A DNA stretch of 64,000 bases, taken from the NCBI GenBank assembly GCA_030169165.1, contig CM058040.1, forward strand, positions 78,791,684 to 78,855,683, in the 5' to 3' direction. Below are positions 11,756 to 23,540 of the stretch, piece by piece. Source of the stretch: Centaurea solstitialis (taxonomy: Eukaryota; Streptophyta; Magnoliopsida; Asterales; Asteraceae). Position 1 is the first letter of the stretch. Every line of letters starts with the position of its first letter. Made by a program: the position numbers and the translations under genes. The notes below the pieces were generated by a model, which made no database searches, was not told the origin of the DNA, and saw only the letters and a program-made list of their open reading frames with translations.

Positions 11756-12939
11756 TGTAACAACCCTATTTTCAGCCAAGTATATGCCTAAACTTTATTA
11801 TAGTTATATAATTAAATTTCTAAAAAGCCCTCAAATGTAAGAGTTAAATTATACTTTCAGTATAGAAGTCAAAAGAGGTAAATAGGCACACAAGTAGCTT
11901 ACAAAGCTACTTATCATCAAGTACCCAAGTAACTTACAAAGCTACTTATCATCAAGTCAACAAGTAGGTGGATAAGCTACTTATCATTAAGTCAACAAGT
12001 AGGTGGATAAGCTACTTATCATCAAGTCAACAAGTAGGTGGATAAGCTACTTATGGACAAATAATTTAAGCCACATGAATGATAGCACGAGGTGTCGATC
12101 TTATCCATAGAAGCACGAGGTGCCAAGTTCTTATAAATGTACAAGTTGAAAAGCTATGTGAACAAGTACCTTAATCATGCAATACATCCTAAAAGTAGGA
12201 GCTTAAGAAATTCATTATTTTCATCCCAAAGACTAAACACTACCTAAAAAACATAAGAAGCAAGGATTAAGAAGTGGGTTAGAAATCCCAAAGCAAAGTG
12301 AGTATGTTTATGTGCTTTAGTGGGATACATATGTGCAAATGTTTTATGCATGAAAGAATATTGCCATAATTTCCTTATAAAAGTTGTTATGATTATGTGA
12401 CAAAGTACATGTTTTATGCAATGATGCATATGTGGTATGGTATGTGAAAGCTTTTATGCATGTTAAGTATAGCCAGTCAAATATCCCATGTACGGGGATA
12501 TAGAAAGAGGGAACGTATTGTACACAGACCTTATTGGGGAACCCTTATGTAGACCCGAGGTTAAAGAACCTATGAGAAGATTGGTATTGGTATACTTAAC
12601 ATGTAACATGAGATCTCAAAGAAATATTTTTATGCGTGAAAGTTTATTTATTTGGAAAGTATGTTTTATCATGAAACCATAACTACTAACTAAGCTTAAA
12701 GCTTACGTATTCATGTATGTATCTCAGGTAAGAAGTATAAAGGGATAACATGAAGTAGTATTTATCTAGTCAACAGCAAAGTTTGTTGTATTGTAAGCTA
12801 TTAAATTACGTTTCCATTGATGTTTCAACTCTGATGTAATAGTTAGATGTTGAAGAAATAAAGTTTACTTAGTTAACATGCAAGTTTTATCTATAGAAAG
12901 TAACGGCCCCCTGGTTGTTTTGGAGGCCGGGTCGTTACA
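11756..12939 (+). repeat. Right LTR
   Basis: This is the 1184-bp partner of the left LTR. The extra length is mainly a short duplication around GCACGAGGTG (about 12090-12125) that is single in the left LTR. The target duplication ACCAC follows at 12940-12944. Confidence 0.9.
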
Positions 12940-13172
12940 ACCACTATCTCGCCTTTAATAGACAACAAACACAAGTCCGATTGACTAATTCCATTCCAAT
13001 ACCTATTAACCAAACACATGATATAACATGAATTAATTCTATTCCGATCGAACGAATTCCATTCTGAGTTACCCTCCTTTAGCAGATAGGACTCTCGCTA
13101 GAATTGATCTTTGTCTTCTCTCACAATGAGTAAGATGACCAATCATTTCACGTTCACTAGATAAAGTAGTAA

Positions 13173-14235
13173 GGGTGTGTTTAGTTGTGGAAAAATTTCC
13201 AGTTTTCTAGAAAAATATTCCATGAAAACTGAAAATTTAGAAAACTTGTTTAGAAAAAATTTTCCAAGAAAACAAAATTTTCATTTTCCAAATTTACACT
13301 TGATTTAGAAAACTACTTTTTATAGTTTTCCAATTCTCATTTTCATTTTCCATTTTCATTTTCAATTGTCGTCCCCTTCTCTCGGCTTCGGCCACCGCCA
13401 CCGTCGCGCCTGCCGCCGCCACTACCGCTGCCGCCACCATCCATCAGCCGCCGCCGCTCCCCGCTCGCCGCCACCAGCCACCGCCGCTCGTCGCCACCGC
13501 CGTCGTCACGCTACCGTCATCCCCTTCTCGTTGCCGCGACCACCGTCGCCGCCATCGCCGCCTCAACCACCGCCGCGACTACCCTCTCACCACCACCCCA
13601 CCGTCGCTACCACCATCTTTGCCGCCGTCGTCGCCGCCACTGCCACCGCCACCGCCACCATCGCCATCCCTGCCGAGGCCTCCAAGGCCACCGCCGTCGC
13701 CGCCGAAGCCACCGCCACCACCGCCGAGGCCACCGTCGTCGCCGCCGAGGCCACCGCCACCACCGTCGAGGCCCCCGAGGCCACCGCCACCCCCACCGAG
13801 GCCGCCGAGGCCACCGCCACCACCGCCGAGGCCCCCGAGGCCACCGCCGTCGCCGCCGAGGCCACCGCCGTCGCCGCCGAGGCCACCGCCACCCCCACCG
13901 AGGCCACCGCCACCCCCATCGAGGCCACCGCTGTCGCCACCGAGTCCACCGAGGCCACCAGCACCACCGTCGAGGCCACCAAGTCCACCGCCACCATCGT
14001 CCGCCGCCGCCGTTGCAATATTTGGAAAAATGAAAAATGGAAAATGAAAAGTAATGAAAAATGCACAACTAAACGAGTTTTCTAGTTTTCTAAAAATGGA
14101 AAATGAAAACTCCATGATTTCAAGTAAACAAGTTTTCCAAAATTTTCCTAGAAAACTGAAAATGAAAAATCAACTCCATTTTCTGTTTTCATTTTCTTGG
14201 AAAACAAAAATAGTTTTCCACAACTAAACACAACC
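13173..14235. mobile_element. PIF/Harbinger (Tourist-like) MITE with GC-rich core
   Basis: The termini GTGTGTTTAGTTGTGGAAAA and their reverse complement (14215-14233) are flanked by TAA on both sides (13170-13172 and 14236-14238), the PIF/Harbinger signature. Arms of about 180 bp are rich in GGAAAATGAAAA. The core (about 13370-14010) is a degenerate CCACCGCCGAGGCC array. It gives long low-complexity ORFs in most frames, which I do not accept as genes. Confidence 0.75.
13380..14010. repeat. CCACCGCCG/GAGGCC degenerate array
   Basis: A trinucleotide-periodic, strongly GC-rich block inside an AT-rich MITE. Because the period is a multiple of three, all frames tend to stay open (poly-Pro, poly-Ala/Thr and poly-Gly readings). 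Confidence 0.85.
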
Positions 14236-14238
14236 TAA

Positions 14239-15056
14239 GCCTTTTGTAGGTCATGACTCATGAGCCCCTACCATCAATCTATTTTGATGGCTGGAAATGT
14301 TACTCCATAAGGTAAATGAGTTGTTACTCTTGCTGGAAAGTGCTTATCCGGTAAGTGTTTGGTAAACAACTGCTTACATTACCGGGTAAGAATGTAATCC
14401 ACCAAAAATGTCATGTATGCAACAATATTATCAGCCGTCTTGGTCTAAGTTTAGGGTTTAAGGCAATGTAATTGTTTTAGGCGATAAAGATGAAAACCCC
14501 CAGCTTTTCGCAAGCAAAAAAATAAAAGTTTACTGAATAGCAAGCTGATATCTAAGAAGCGAAATGTAATGGCAGAACATATAAAGCAATTATTAATCTT
14601 GCAATACAAATTCTTTTGTGGCTGATCATCATCATCAAGAATCTGTGTGAAAAGTTTGATTCTTATTGCAGGAATTAATCCAAGTCAGCATCATCCCTCC
14701 TGATAGTAGTAAAAAATGACACAAGCATTAGTACAACTGCTTTTCATACCATTAGCACTAAACCAAACCAAAGGAACCCCATGAAGAGTAAAGAGACTGT
14801 AGCATAACCAATAACTATTTTTGCAAACTAAAAAAAACTAACCTACATGTTCAGTACTTACTAGTGTACTCCAATTTTATTCAATCAAACGATACCCGCA
14901 AATTAGAGAGAAAAAAACATTGGCAATTTTTAAGTTGTGAGATCAAGAAAGGGTGGGTATGCATATATTTTGTAAGAAATGCAACATCATATATGTAAGC
15001 ATACAAAAATGAAGGTAGGCCTATATATATCCCCTATATATATATATATATATATA
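14239..15056. other. 3' side of the Mic10-like gene
   Basis: AT-rich DNA beyond the second Mic10 exon, ending in a (TA)n run at 15035-15056. A candidate terminal exon on the - strand is 14699-14675: it has an AG acceptor and ends DDADLD then TAA in one frame. It fits only if a further short exon supplies the phase; joined directly to exon 2 it would stop after two codons. Confidence 0.35.
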
Positions 15057-15388
15057 GCGAGAGAGAGAGAGAGAGGGAGAGGTGGGTTCATACGAAAACG
15101 CAACCATTTTAAGAAAAAACTTTTTTAAGAAAAACTTTTTTGATGTACAAAATCATATATGATTCACAAAGAAAAACCCATGTACAGAATCATATATGAT
15201 TCGTGAACAAAATCATATATGATTCGTGAACAAAATCATATATGATTAATAACGTACACGACTTGCCTGCGACTTTAAATCGCGTGTCGCCCGCGGCCTC
15301 ATCAGTACAAAATCATATACATGAAAAAAGTTTTTCGTAAAAGAAAGTTTTTTCTTAAAAAGTTATCGTTCTCATTTGAACCTCTTTC
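15057..15388. mobile_element. (TA)n-flanked TIR element
   Basis: The core sits between (TA)n runs at 15035-15056 and 15389-15410. The ends match inversely: GGTTCATACGAAAACG...TTTTAAGAAAAAAC at the left and the complement of CGTTCTCATTTGAACC at the right. The interior has several CAAAATCATATATGATTC repeats. It lies just downstream of the Mic10 exon-2 donor. Confidence 0.65.
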
Positions 15389-15439
15389 TATATATATATA
15401 TATATATATATCCACAATATGTATGACAAAAGCTACTAC

Positions 15440-17762
15440 CTTGGAGTTAAATTTGTGAGAGCAGTCTGAGTATGCAGATCCTATACCCACTCCTGCACCA
15501 AAAGCAACCGTTGCCCACCGACTAACAGGTGAACCTGACAACCAAATAACCACAACACAATTGTTTTTAAATTGTGATATCATGGATTCATTACATATGC
15601 ATAAAGGTGCACAGGGAGGAGTGCATGATTTCAATAACGTTTTTAAATAAACATTCCCATTTAAGAGAGAAGCTAACAAAAACATTATTCATAGTACTAA
15701 AAATCCTCATCACAGTAATCCATCAGAGTACCCATTGACCAAAATCTATTAGAATGCTAGACCCTGCTTTTGGATGGGATATACAGGGTTCATCTGCTTT
15801 GATTTGTTTTTTCGGAGATTAGTATTCTTAAATAATGATCTAATGAAGCAAGTTTTCATACAAACATTCAAGCCTAATGTAAACAACAGACATGACCTGA
15901 TAGATTGAACTTCTCAACAAATGTTCAAGTACTGGTGTAACCTTTTTTGTTTATTCTTAAATATCAAATATACTAGAATTTGATAACTATCAGAATAGAA
16001 TAGGGCAGATTAATCTTTTCTCTATTGAAAATTGGTTAAGGCCAGTTAGTAAGCAGTAGCTGAAGTGTATAAATACATGTATTTTCACAATCATCTATTT
16101 ATTTGTTAATTATAGCCATTCATTTTACATAAATATTCTAGAAAAATCGATCTCTATCATAGAGATTTAAGGCTCAAAGCGCACTTAGGCGTAAAGGGGT
16201 CCTGGGGCCTAGGTGCAAGGCACAGCCATGAAGCATGGGCCTTAGGATTGCGAGGCACTTCTTATCGATATAAGAAAAAAATAATAATACATACATATAC
16301 AGTTATACACAACTCAAATAGTGTTAAGCAGCAAGTTATATAAGATGCCAAAAATCTCAAGTTCCATATGAATATTTATGCCCCCGATTCAGCTCTTGTA
16401 CTTGATATCAAAATTCACCCCCGCATTTTTATGTGTTGAAGTTACGAACGCCATAAAATAGATTTATTCTATGATATGTTGCCTTCTATCTGTTACATGG
16501 ATGATAAAAAAAGTGGTAGAAAAGATAATACATGATACTTTTAAGGTTAGGTTCTTTGCATGCACGGATGAGGATCAAAAAGAGCACTTGATTCTACGAA
16601 AGGAACACTGTTGTATATCACATAAATTAAATTGTTACTTCACAGCAAAATATTGTGAAAATACAATACATACAAACCTTCAAAGAAAATATTGACATAC
16701 TGTGATGTGAAGGTTTATCTTCACAGTGTTTTGTTGTGTAGATTTAGTGTTAGTTATGTGGTGTAATGGGTCTCAAGTGAGACCAATCAATGTTTTCATT
16801 ACACCCTTGAGACCACAAAAGAACATTGAGCTGAGAAGTAAACCTTCACAGTGTTTCTGTTATGAAGGTTCGGTATTTTTTGTACCTTCATAATGTTAGG
16901 CTGGTCTCACATGAACTCGATAGAAAGAACAAGGATCATGTGAGAAGTTAAATATCATATGTAATCATACTCCATTGAGTGTGTTTAATCATATATGATA
17001 AAGTGTCTATACTTCTCACCTTCTCACAAAATTAACTTCTCGCATAATCCTCCTCCTCTTCTCCCCTCTCTCTCTCTCATCTCTCCTCTATATATATATA
17101 CATACATATATATAGGGGTGGATTTATACGAGAATGTTAACTATTTAAGAAAACAAGAAACACTCTGTTGATGTAAAAGATCATATATGATTCACGTGAC
17201 TTTGCTTGCGACTCTAAGTCACGATCAAAGTCGCTAGCGTCTAGCTTTTTCAGTTGGTGTAAAATCACATGTGGATTTTGTACATGAACAAAGTTTTTCT
17301 TGTTTACTCAACGTTATTCTATATATATTCGATTTTTTCCTAGAAACATAACCCTAATCTTAAAATCTTAGCTCCAAAATGTAGGGTTAGCTATAGAAAG
17401 CTCTTGATACAATCATCCACCTAGGGTTTCCAAATAGAATCCGCCATACATGCACTCCTAAACTCAATCATTGATTCAATCAACAAATTCACAACATTTA
17501 GGGTCAAATTTCCTAATCTTGCCTCTATTATACAATCATTACTGAAGGATTTTACCATATACACTAAAAACGCACAATAAGTGGAAATGCAGTAAAATAT
17601 ATCGATTTGAAATGAGAAAAAAAGAAGAAATTGGAACTTACGGAAGAGGAGGAGGGCAGCAAGAGCGCCGGTGGCAGATGAGTATACGAATCGACGAACA
17701 CCTAAATCAAGATACGCATCCCACTTGTCGTATTCAGACGCAATCTCTTTCGTTTCAGCCAT
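15440..17762 (-). CDS. MIC10: Mic10-like MICOS complex subunit (two exons identified, 3' end unresolved)
   Basis: Mic10 is a small inner-membrane protein that bends cristae junctions in mitochondria. Exon 1 is 17762-17642 and starts MAETKEIASEYDKWDAYLDL. Exon 2 is 15534-15440. They join within an Arg codon (TTC C|GT) with GT-AG borders and give 72 codons. The product has a first membrane segment (RRFVYSSATGALAALLLF) and a second carrying the glycine motif GAGVGIGSAY, the GxGxGxG signature of Mic10. The intervening 2.1-kb intron contains at least one (TA)n-flanked repeat. The last codons after FNSK must lie in another exon, and I could not place it firmly. Plant homologues are somewhat longer than 72 residues. 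Confidence 0.83.
17115..17320. mobile_element. (TA)n-flanked TIR element in the Mic10 intron
   Basis: TATATA runs border a core starting GGGGTGGATTTATACGAGAA and ending in AACGTTATTC. The AACTATTTAAGAAAACAAGAA block near the left has its complement near the right. It shares CATATATGATTC motifs with the element at 15057. It is degenerate, so the ends are approximate. Confidence 0.5.
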
Positions 17763-17953
17763 TTCTGTTTCTTTTCGATTTCAGATTTCAGATTTTTGTG
17801 TTCTTTATTTCCAATGCCCTAAATATAAAGAGACTTGTTTCCTCTTGATTTCAAATTGGAAGGATTGCAGTGGACCTTGTACTAAAAAAACATCACATAC
17901 TTGCACAATTTGTAAGGAAAGCTACAACACAATTTCAATTTTGGGTTTATTGG

Positions 17954-18829
17954 GGTAAAAGAACTATTTATTTTGACCACATCCTGTTATTGAACTATTT
18001 TTTGTATTCAATATTATAATTGGACTTTTTTATTTGTATTTACATAATACTATTATGACTGGGAATAACTTGTTTTCCCGATTTGGTGTGTTACGTGGCA
18101 ATTAAAATCATTAAATAATGTTTACGTGGATTTGTAGCGTGGATATTAACTCATTGAATATTAACAATTAATAAACCACCATCTTTGACCCACCCACCCA
18201 CTGCCACCACCACAGCCACAACCAAACCACCACCACAAGGTCCACAACCACGGAACCACCATCTCCATAGATCTAGAAACGAACCCTAAAAATCGAATCC
18301 AACCACCACCATTGTTGGTTTGGTGGGCATAGTCATTGATTTCATCGGAGGGAAGCGTCGATCAAGGGGTATGGGGTTGCCGTTGACGGATTCCTCCGCT
18401 TCTTGTTCCTTGTTGTCGTCGTGCACTTTGAAACCTCCGCTAGTTGAGGAAGGTTTGGGGAAGTCACCGGTGAAACGGCAGAAGAGGAGAAGGTCGACTA
18501 CAGAAGAAGGAGGATGACAACAGTGTATCTTTTCCGGTTCACATCTCTTGAAGAAGAGGGTGTTGTTTGAACCCGGTTTGGAAGTGAGCCAGGTCGTGTA
18601 GGTCTGATTGCACAATTAGGGCTCCATTTATGTTAAAGAAGAGAATGTCAAGTCATTGCCACGTAAGCATTATTTAATGATTTTAATTGCCACGTAACAC
18701 ACCAAACCGGAAAACAAACTATTCCCGGTCATAATGGTATTATATGAACACAAATAGAGAGTTCAGTATATATTGAGTACAAAAGATAGTTCAATGATAA
18801 GATGTGATCAAAATGGATAGTTTGTTACC
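17954..18829. mobile_element. Long-TIR element (Mutator-like) upstream of the Mic10 gene
   Basis: The left about 185 bp (17954-18140) are the imperfect inverted repeat of 18645-18829. GTTACGTGGCAATTAAAATC and its complement are the best conserved part. The inner 500 bp is less AT-rich and has overlapping ORFs on both strands (18286-18615 -, 18320-18517 +) that I do not recognise. I saw no clear 9-bp target duplication, so the class is a guess from TIR length. It ends about 190 bp from the Mic10 start codon. Confidence 0.6.
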
Positions 18830-18885
18830 TAGATAAGTCATAAACCCTTTTAATTTTGTCAAAGAAGAATTATTTAGATAAATTA

Positions 18886-19211
18886 GTTTGGTTGTGGAAA
18901 ACTGTTTTCATTTCTTAGAAAACGTTTTCACGAAATGGAGTTGAGTTTCAAATTTCAATTTTTTGTGAAAATTTAAGAAAATGTGTTTGGTTGAAATGAT
19001 GGAGTTTTCATTTTCCATTTCAGAGAATTGGAAAACGGGTTTATTAAAATTTTGGAAAACTAGTGAAATTAGTTTTTCTTAATTTACATAGAAGTTATAA
19101 AACAAAAAAAAAATTGAAACTTTTTTGAAAACTGAATGAACCAAACGCATTTTATAAACTTTCATTTTCCTTAAAAAAACTAAGAAAATTTCTTAAAACA
19201 AACACACTTTT
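18886..19211. mobile_element. Degenerate MITE of the TTGTGGAAAAC type
   Basis: The left end TTTGGTTGTGGAAAACTG and right end AAAACAAACACACTTT form an imperfect inverted pair. The GAAAATG-rich arms resemble the element at 13173. Confidence 0.45.
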
Positions 19212-19450
19212 ATTTGTTTAAATGAAAAGGTCTCTAGATAAATTTAAAACTTTGAGATGTCTTACGATATACCTCATATTAACATATGATTCTAAACTAG
19301 AAATTGGATAACAATATGTTCCATTTTCATGTTTTTAATGTTAAAAAAATCATGCTAACAATAATGATAAGTGATTAATATTTATAGTTGTTATTAAGTC
19401 AATTAATACTTACGTAATATTTAAAATAGAGTGTTTAAAATATGCCAAAA

Positions 19451-20885
19451 TCTATATATATATAAGAAAGGTTTTTGCTGATGTCATGATTATGAAATTG
19501 AGTCATTTGATTGACCAATTAAAAAAGAATCTTTTAATGATGACGTCATCAATTATTCTTATTATTTTAATATCATAATTATCTTTATAATTTACATTTT
19601 TTATTCTTATAATTATTTTATTAAATTACTTTTTATCCATTAGTTTCTCATCTTTCACTTTACATCTTTATCATTTTAAGATAATAATATATATATTAAT
19701 TAAAATGTATTAAAATTTTTGTTTTTTCTTTTTAAGGTTTTTGCTGATGTCATGATTATGAAATTGAGCCATTTGATAAACCAATTAAAAAAGAATCTTC
19801 AAATGATGACGTCATCAATTATTCTTATTATTTTAATACCATAATTATCTTTATAATTTACATTTTTTATTCTTATAATTATTTGATTAAATTATTTTTT
19901 ATCCATTAGTTTCTCATCTTTCACTTTACAACCTTATCATTTTAAGATAATAATATATATTAATTAAAATGTATTAAAATTTTTGTTTTTTCTTTTTAAT
20001 AAATTATACCATTATAATCGTCTCGACAATATCTTCAAAATGAGTTTAATATTGAATAATTTTTTTAATTTAACTACATTATTAAAATTAGATATAAATT
20101 GATTTGTTTAGATTTTATTACAATTATATTCTTGATATTCTTGAAATTTAAAGATTTTATCTTTTTAACCTAAGTATTTTTATAGATTATTTATAAGTAA
20201 TTAAAATTTATTTTATTTAAAACTCCATTGTTGATATTCTTGAAATTTAAAGATTATATCTTTTTAATCTAACTATTTTTATAGATTATTTATAAGTAAT
20301 TAAACTTTTATTTAAAATTCTACAAATAAAAAACACTACATATTTTATTTTTGAATCCCTCCAGTTATAAAAATAGATATAAATTAATTTGTTTAGATTT
20401 TATTACAATTTTATTCTTTATATTCTTGAAACTTAAAGATTTCATCTTTTTAACCTAATTATTTTTATATATTATTTATAAGTAATGAAATATTATTTTA
20501 TTTAAAACTCAATTGCTAATATTCTTGAAATTTAAAGATTCCATCTTTTTAATCTAATTATTTTTGTAGATTATTTATAAATAATTATATTTTATTTTAT
20601 TTAAAATCCTACAAATCAATACACTACACATATTTTATTTCTGAATCCCTCCAGTTTTAAAATCATTCACGAAATTCAAATGTTTTGACAAAAGAATAAT
20701 AAAATTTTAACAGCTATTAGATAACTAAAATATCTATTGTAATAAGCAATTATAATGGCAATTGTCGTATAACATTTACATAAGTATTTAAATGGTAATG
20801 ACAATTATCATGTAAATGTTTATTTTTATTAAAAATTCAAATAACATGTTTCAAATGCCCGTATAATATACGGGTCATTAACTAG
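19451..20885 (+). mobile_element. Non-autonomous Helitron
   Basis: The 5' end reads TCTATATATATATAAG after an A. The 3' end has the hairpin CCCGTATAATATACGGG followed by a short spacer and CTAG, then T. This is the plant Helitron structure (TC...hairpin...CTRR inserted between A and T). The interior holds a 280-bp direct duplication (from about 19468 and 19735) and about four copies of a GATATTCTTGAAA(T/C)TTAAAGATT block. There are no Rep/helicase ORFs. Confidence 0.87.
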
Positions 20886-21400
20886 TAAAAATCAAACTAA
20901 AGTATATTCTATTTTCATAATCACATAGTTAATCTATTACAAATATAAATTGCTTAGTAGTTGGTAAATGTTCAATTACACATTTTTTTATTCAAAATTT
21001 CTCTAGTAAATAATGTTGTATGTCAATGTGGTGTTGAGTGTTATAATAGGATTCTTTGCACTCTTGTTATCATAGCAGATGGTCTGTAGCTTTCTCCTTT
21101 ATGTCACAATCTTTTAAAGTTTGTTCCATTCATAATATAACTCCATGCTAAATTGTAACCATGCTTCTGCAATTGGAACTTGATATAAACAATTTATATC
21201 TTGGTATACAAATACATCAATTCAAATAACAAATTTACTGTATTTTTTCTGTTACATACACTGCAAGCCTAATAAAAATTAAATAGTAGGGTATCATGTA
21301 TAGAATGAGTTTGAGATGCTCTTACAAGGTCAAAGCATCATAAATGAAAAGGTCAAACATTCTTAACGAAGTGCAAAGGACCATATCCCGTTACTAAGTG

Positions 21401-21776
21401 GGTTTTTGGTTCGTTCCAGGGAATGGGAATGAAAATGAAAATGGGAGTGCAGAAGAATGGGAATAGAAATGAGCATTGTATTGATGCTATTTGGTTAACC
21501 CAATATAATCAATGAAAAAATGTTTCATATTAAAAAATATATATTCCAACTTGAAAATACAAAAGATATTACATATAACATCAAGAGAGGGAACGACATA
21601 TAAAAAAAATGAACTAACTATAGTAGAAATAAAACTTTCATTCCCCCCAATTTGGTCAGGAATGAAAACTAATGGATCTGCAGGAATGATTCCATTATAT
21701 AATATCAGACCAAGCAACGATTTTCATTATCATTCTCATTCTCATTCATTACCCTGCAATACCCCAACCAAGCACC
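21401..21776. mobile_element. MITE with GGTT(C)G-type imperfect inverted ends
   Basis: The left end GGTTTTTGGTTCGTTCCAGG and GAATGAAAATGAAAATGG match the complement of the right end (CATTCTCATTCTCATTC...CCAACCAAGCACC). Target duplications are not clear. Confidence 0.5.
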
Positions 21777-22641
21777 TTTCATGCCATGCTCCATAGGAAA
21801 AAAAGGAGATATATGCCCTCTTGCCACTTTCAAGAGCAAAAAACAATGTCTTGTATGTCTAAATGCATGATGTATAATCTATATATAGTCTCTTGCCATT
21901 TCAAATAAAAGTTGCTAACGTTTGGGGAAAGATGAATATATTCATTTGAAGCCCTACCAAATCAAAACTCCTAAAAATGGAGCATGTATGACCCATATGT
22001 GCATGTACAACTTGATAAACCTTTAAGAACATTTTAAGGGTGGTTTCCCATTTTGCTCTTAATTTTTAGCTTACTCCCCTTCATTCATGATCACAACTCA
22101 TTAGTTTTTTCATTCTTCATCCGAATTGACCATCATTTTGAATTTATGAGGTGTCATGAGCCTCTATCGCTTTCTTGGTGGTAAGAACCGATGTGTTTAT
22201 CAAGTGGATCAACCATTAAGAAGAAGAGTTCAATGGATGGCTACTAGAGCGAACCACATTGAGGCTAGGAGCCTTGCATCACTTCTAGTGCAAAAACCAA
22301 ATGTGGAATCCTTCTTTATTTGTATGTCCTTATGTATTTGAAATATATTATACGCGACATATATAATAGTTAAACTCAATAAATACATATTGTATATGGT
22401 TATGTCATTATACGATGGTTGATTCAATGGATAAGCCATGAGTATACCCTACTAAGCCAAGCACACTTTTAGTTTAAGTGTGATGATGGCAGATTAATTT
22501 GAAAGCATATGAAATATACCAATTTTACTAAATTCCCAATGACTACACCAATGTCTAGTAACCCTACCTTCCTGGAGATTAGGGATCCAAAGTTAAGAAG
22601 TATGTATAGATTAATTTGTCGTATATAAATATTATAGATCT

Positions 22642-22644
<3 letters not shown>

Positions 22645-22677
<33 letters not shown>
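22645..22677. repeat. (CT)n microsatellite
   Basis: An uninterrupted run of about sixteen CT units. Confidence 0.95.
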
Positions 22678-22680
<3 letters not shown>

Positions 22681-23200
22681 ATCTATCTTAGGTGAACAAG
22701 GATAAAATTGTAAAATTCACAAACTCGTTGATTCAGGAAACCAATCCACTTAATTTCTCCGTCATCATTGAATAACTTTATTCCTCTTTTCATGCCACTA
22801 ACTTTTATTAAATGGTATAAACAAATATCATAACTGAAATGTTCCTCGTGCAAACAATAGCATCATGATTCAACCACATCTCTATGCATGCACACTATAT
22901 ATATGATTCCGAAGATAACATCCTCCTTCACTTATGAACACTGCTTATTGCTTAAGGCCTTTCACTTATGAATACTAGCTCATTCACTTAATCACTTATG
23001 AACAATACTTCAAAATTGATGCACATCAAGTATGTTTCACTTAAGAGTAATATTCCTTAAAGCTTCTATATTTGTTGAGTCACAAGTGAACATTTAGAAT
23101 ATGTATTCTCTTATTAATAGATGTTCAAGGTGTTTCACAAATAAAACGTATGCTCGAAATTAGATTGATGAAAAGACAATATTGAAATGATGAGATCTAT

Positions 23201-23540
23201 CACTACTAAAAATGTTATGTATTAACGACGGCCATTACCGACTGCTTTTCGATGGCTTACCGATTGTTTTTTTTTTTTTTTTTTTTAGCAAGTCGTCGGA
23301 AAACCATCGGAAAAACAATCGGAAAAAATTGTTGGTAAACGCCACCAAAAAACGTTAATCGGTAAAGTTGTTGATAAATGAAATAGTTGGAAAGCAGTCG
23401 GTAAAAGTCATCGGGAAACCGTCGGTAATTTTACCGACCGGGTTTTTAGCGACGCTCATTTCGTCGGAAAACAGTGTAAAGGCAATTTTCGACTGTTTTC
23501 CGACTGTTTCGACCATCAGTAATACCCTTTTTTAGTAGGG
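23201..23540. mobile_element. CACTA-type MITE
   Basis: It begins CACTACTAAAAATG and ends CTTTTTTAGTAGGG. The 3-bp direct repeat TAT (23198-23200 and 23541-23543) fits the CACTA superfamily. The interior is made of alternating GTCGGTAA/GTCGGAAAA motifs and contains a T run at about 23270-23287. There is no transposase. Confidence 0.75.

Larger units (their letters stand above)
9527..12939 (+). mobile_element. Non-coding LTR retrotransposon (LARD-like, probably Ty3/Gypsy-derived)
   Basis: The element is complete: LTRs at 9527-10683 and 11756-12939, perfect 5-bp target duplications (ACCAC), a primer-binding site complementary to initiator tRNA-Met, and a purine tract before the right LTR. The internal region is only 1072 bp and has no ORF resembling gag or pol. 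The LTR ends (TGTAACAACCC...GTCGTTACA) and the sequence GAGGACGAAATTTC just before the polypurine tract resemble those flanking plant Gypsy/chromovirus 3' LTRs, so I infer a deletion derivative moved in trans by a Gypsy element. Confidence 0.9.
20886..23200. other. Intergenic AT-rich DNA
   Basis: No gene is supported. It contains a MITE-like element (21401-21776) and a CT microsatellite (22645-22677). The rest is AT-rich single-copy-looking sequence. Confidence 0.6.

Noticed and set aside
9977..12682. ORFs at 9977-10198, 12244-12429 and 12488-12682
   Set aside because: They lie in the LTRs of a non-coding element, with no domain similarity.
13366..14115. Long overlapping ORFs in most frames (Pro-, Ala/Thr-, Gly- and Arg/Trp-rich)
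   Set aside because: They are shadows of a CCACCG triplet array inside a MITE. No domain, no codon preference, no plausible start context.
17612..17958. + strand ORFs opposite Mic10 exon 1
   Set aside because: Antisense shadows of the supported exon and its 5' flank.
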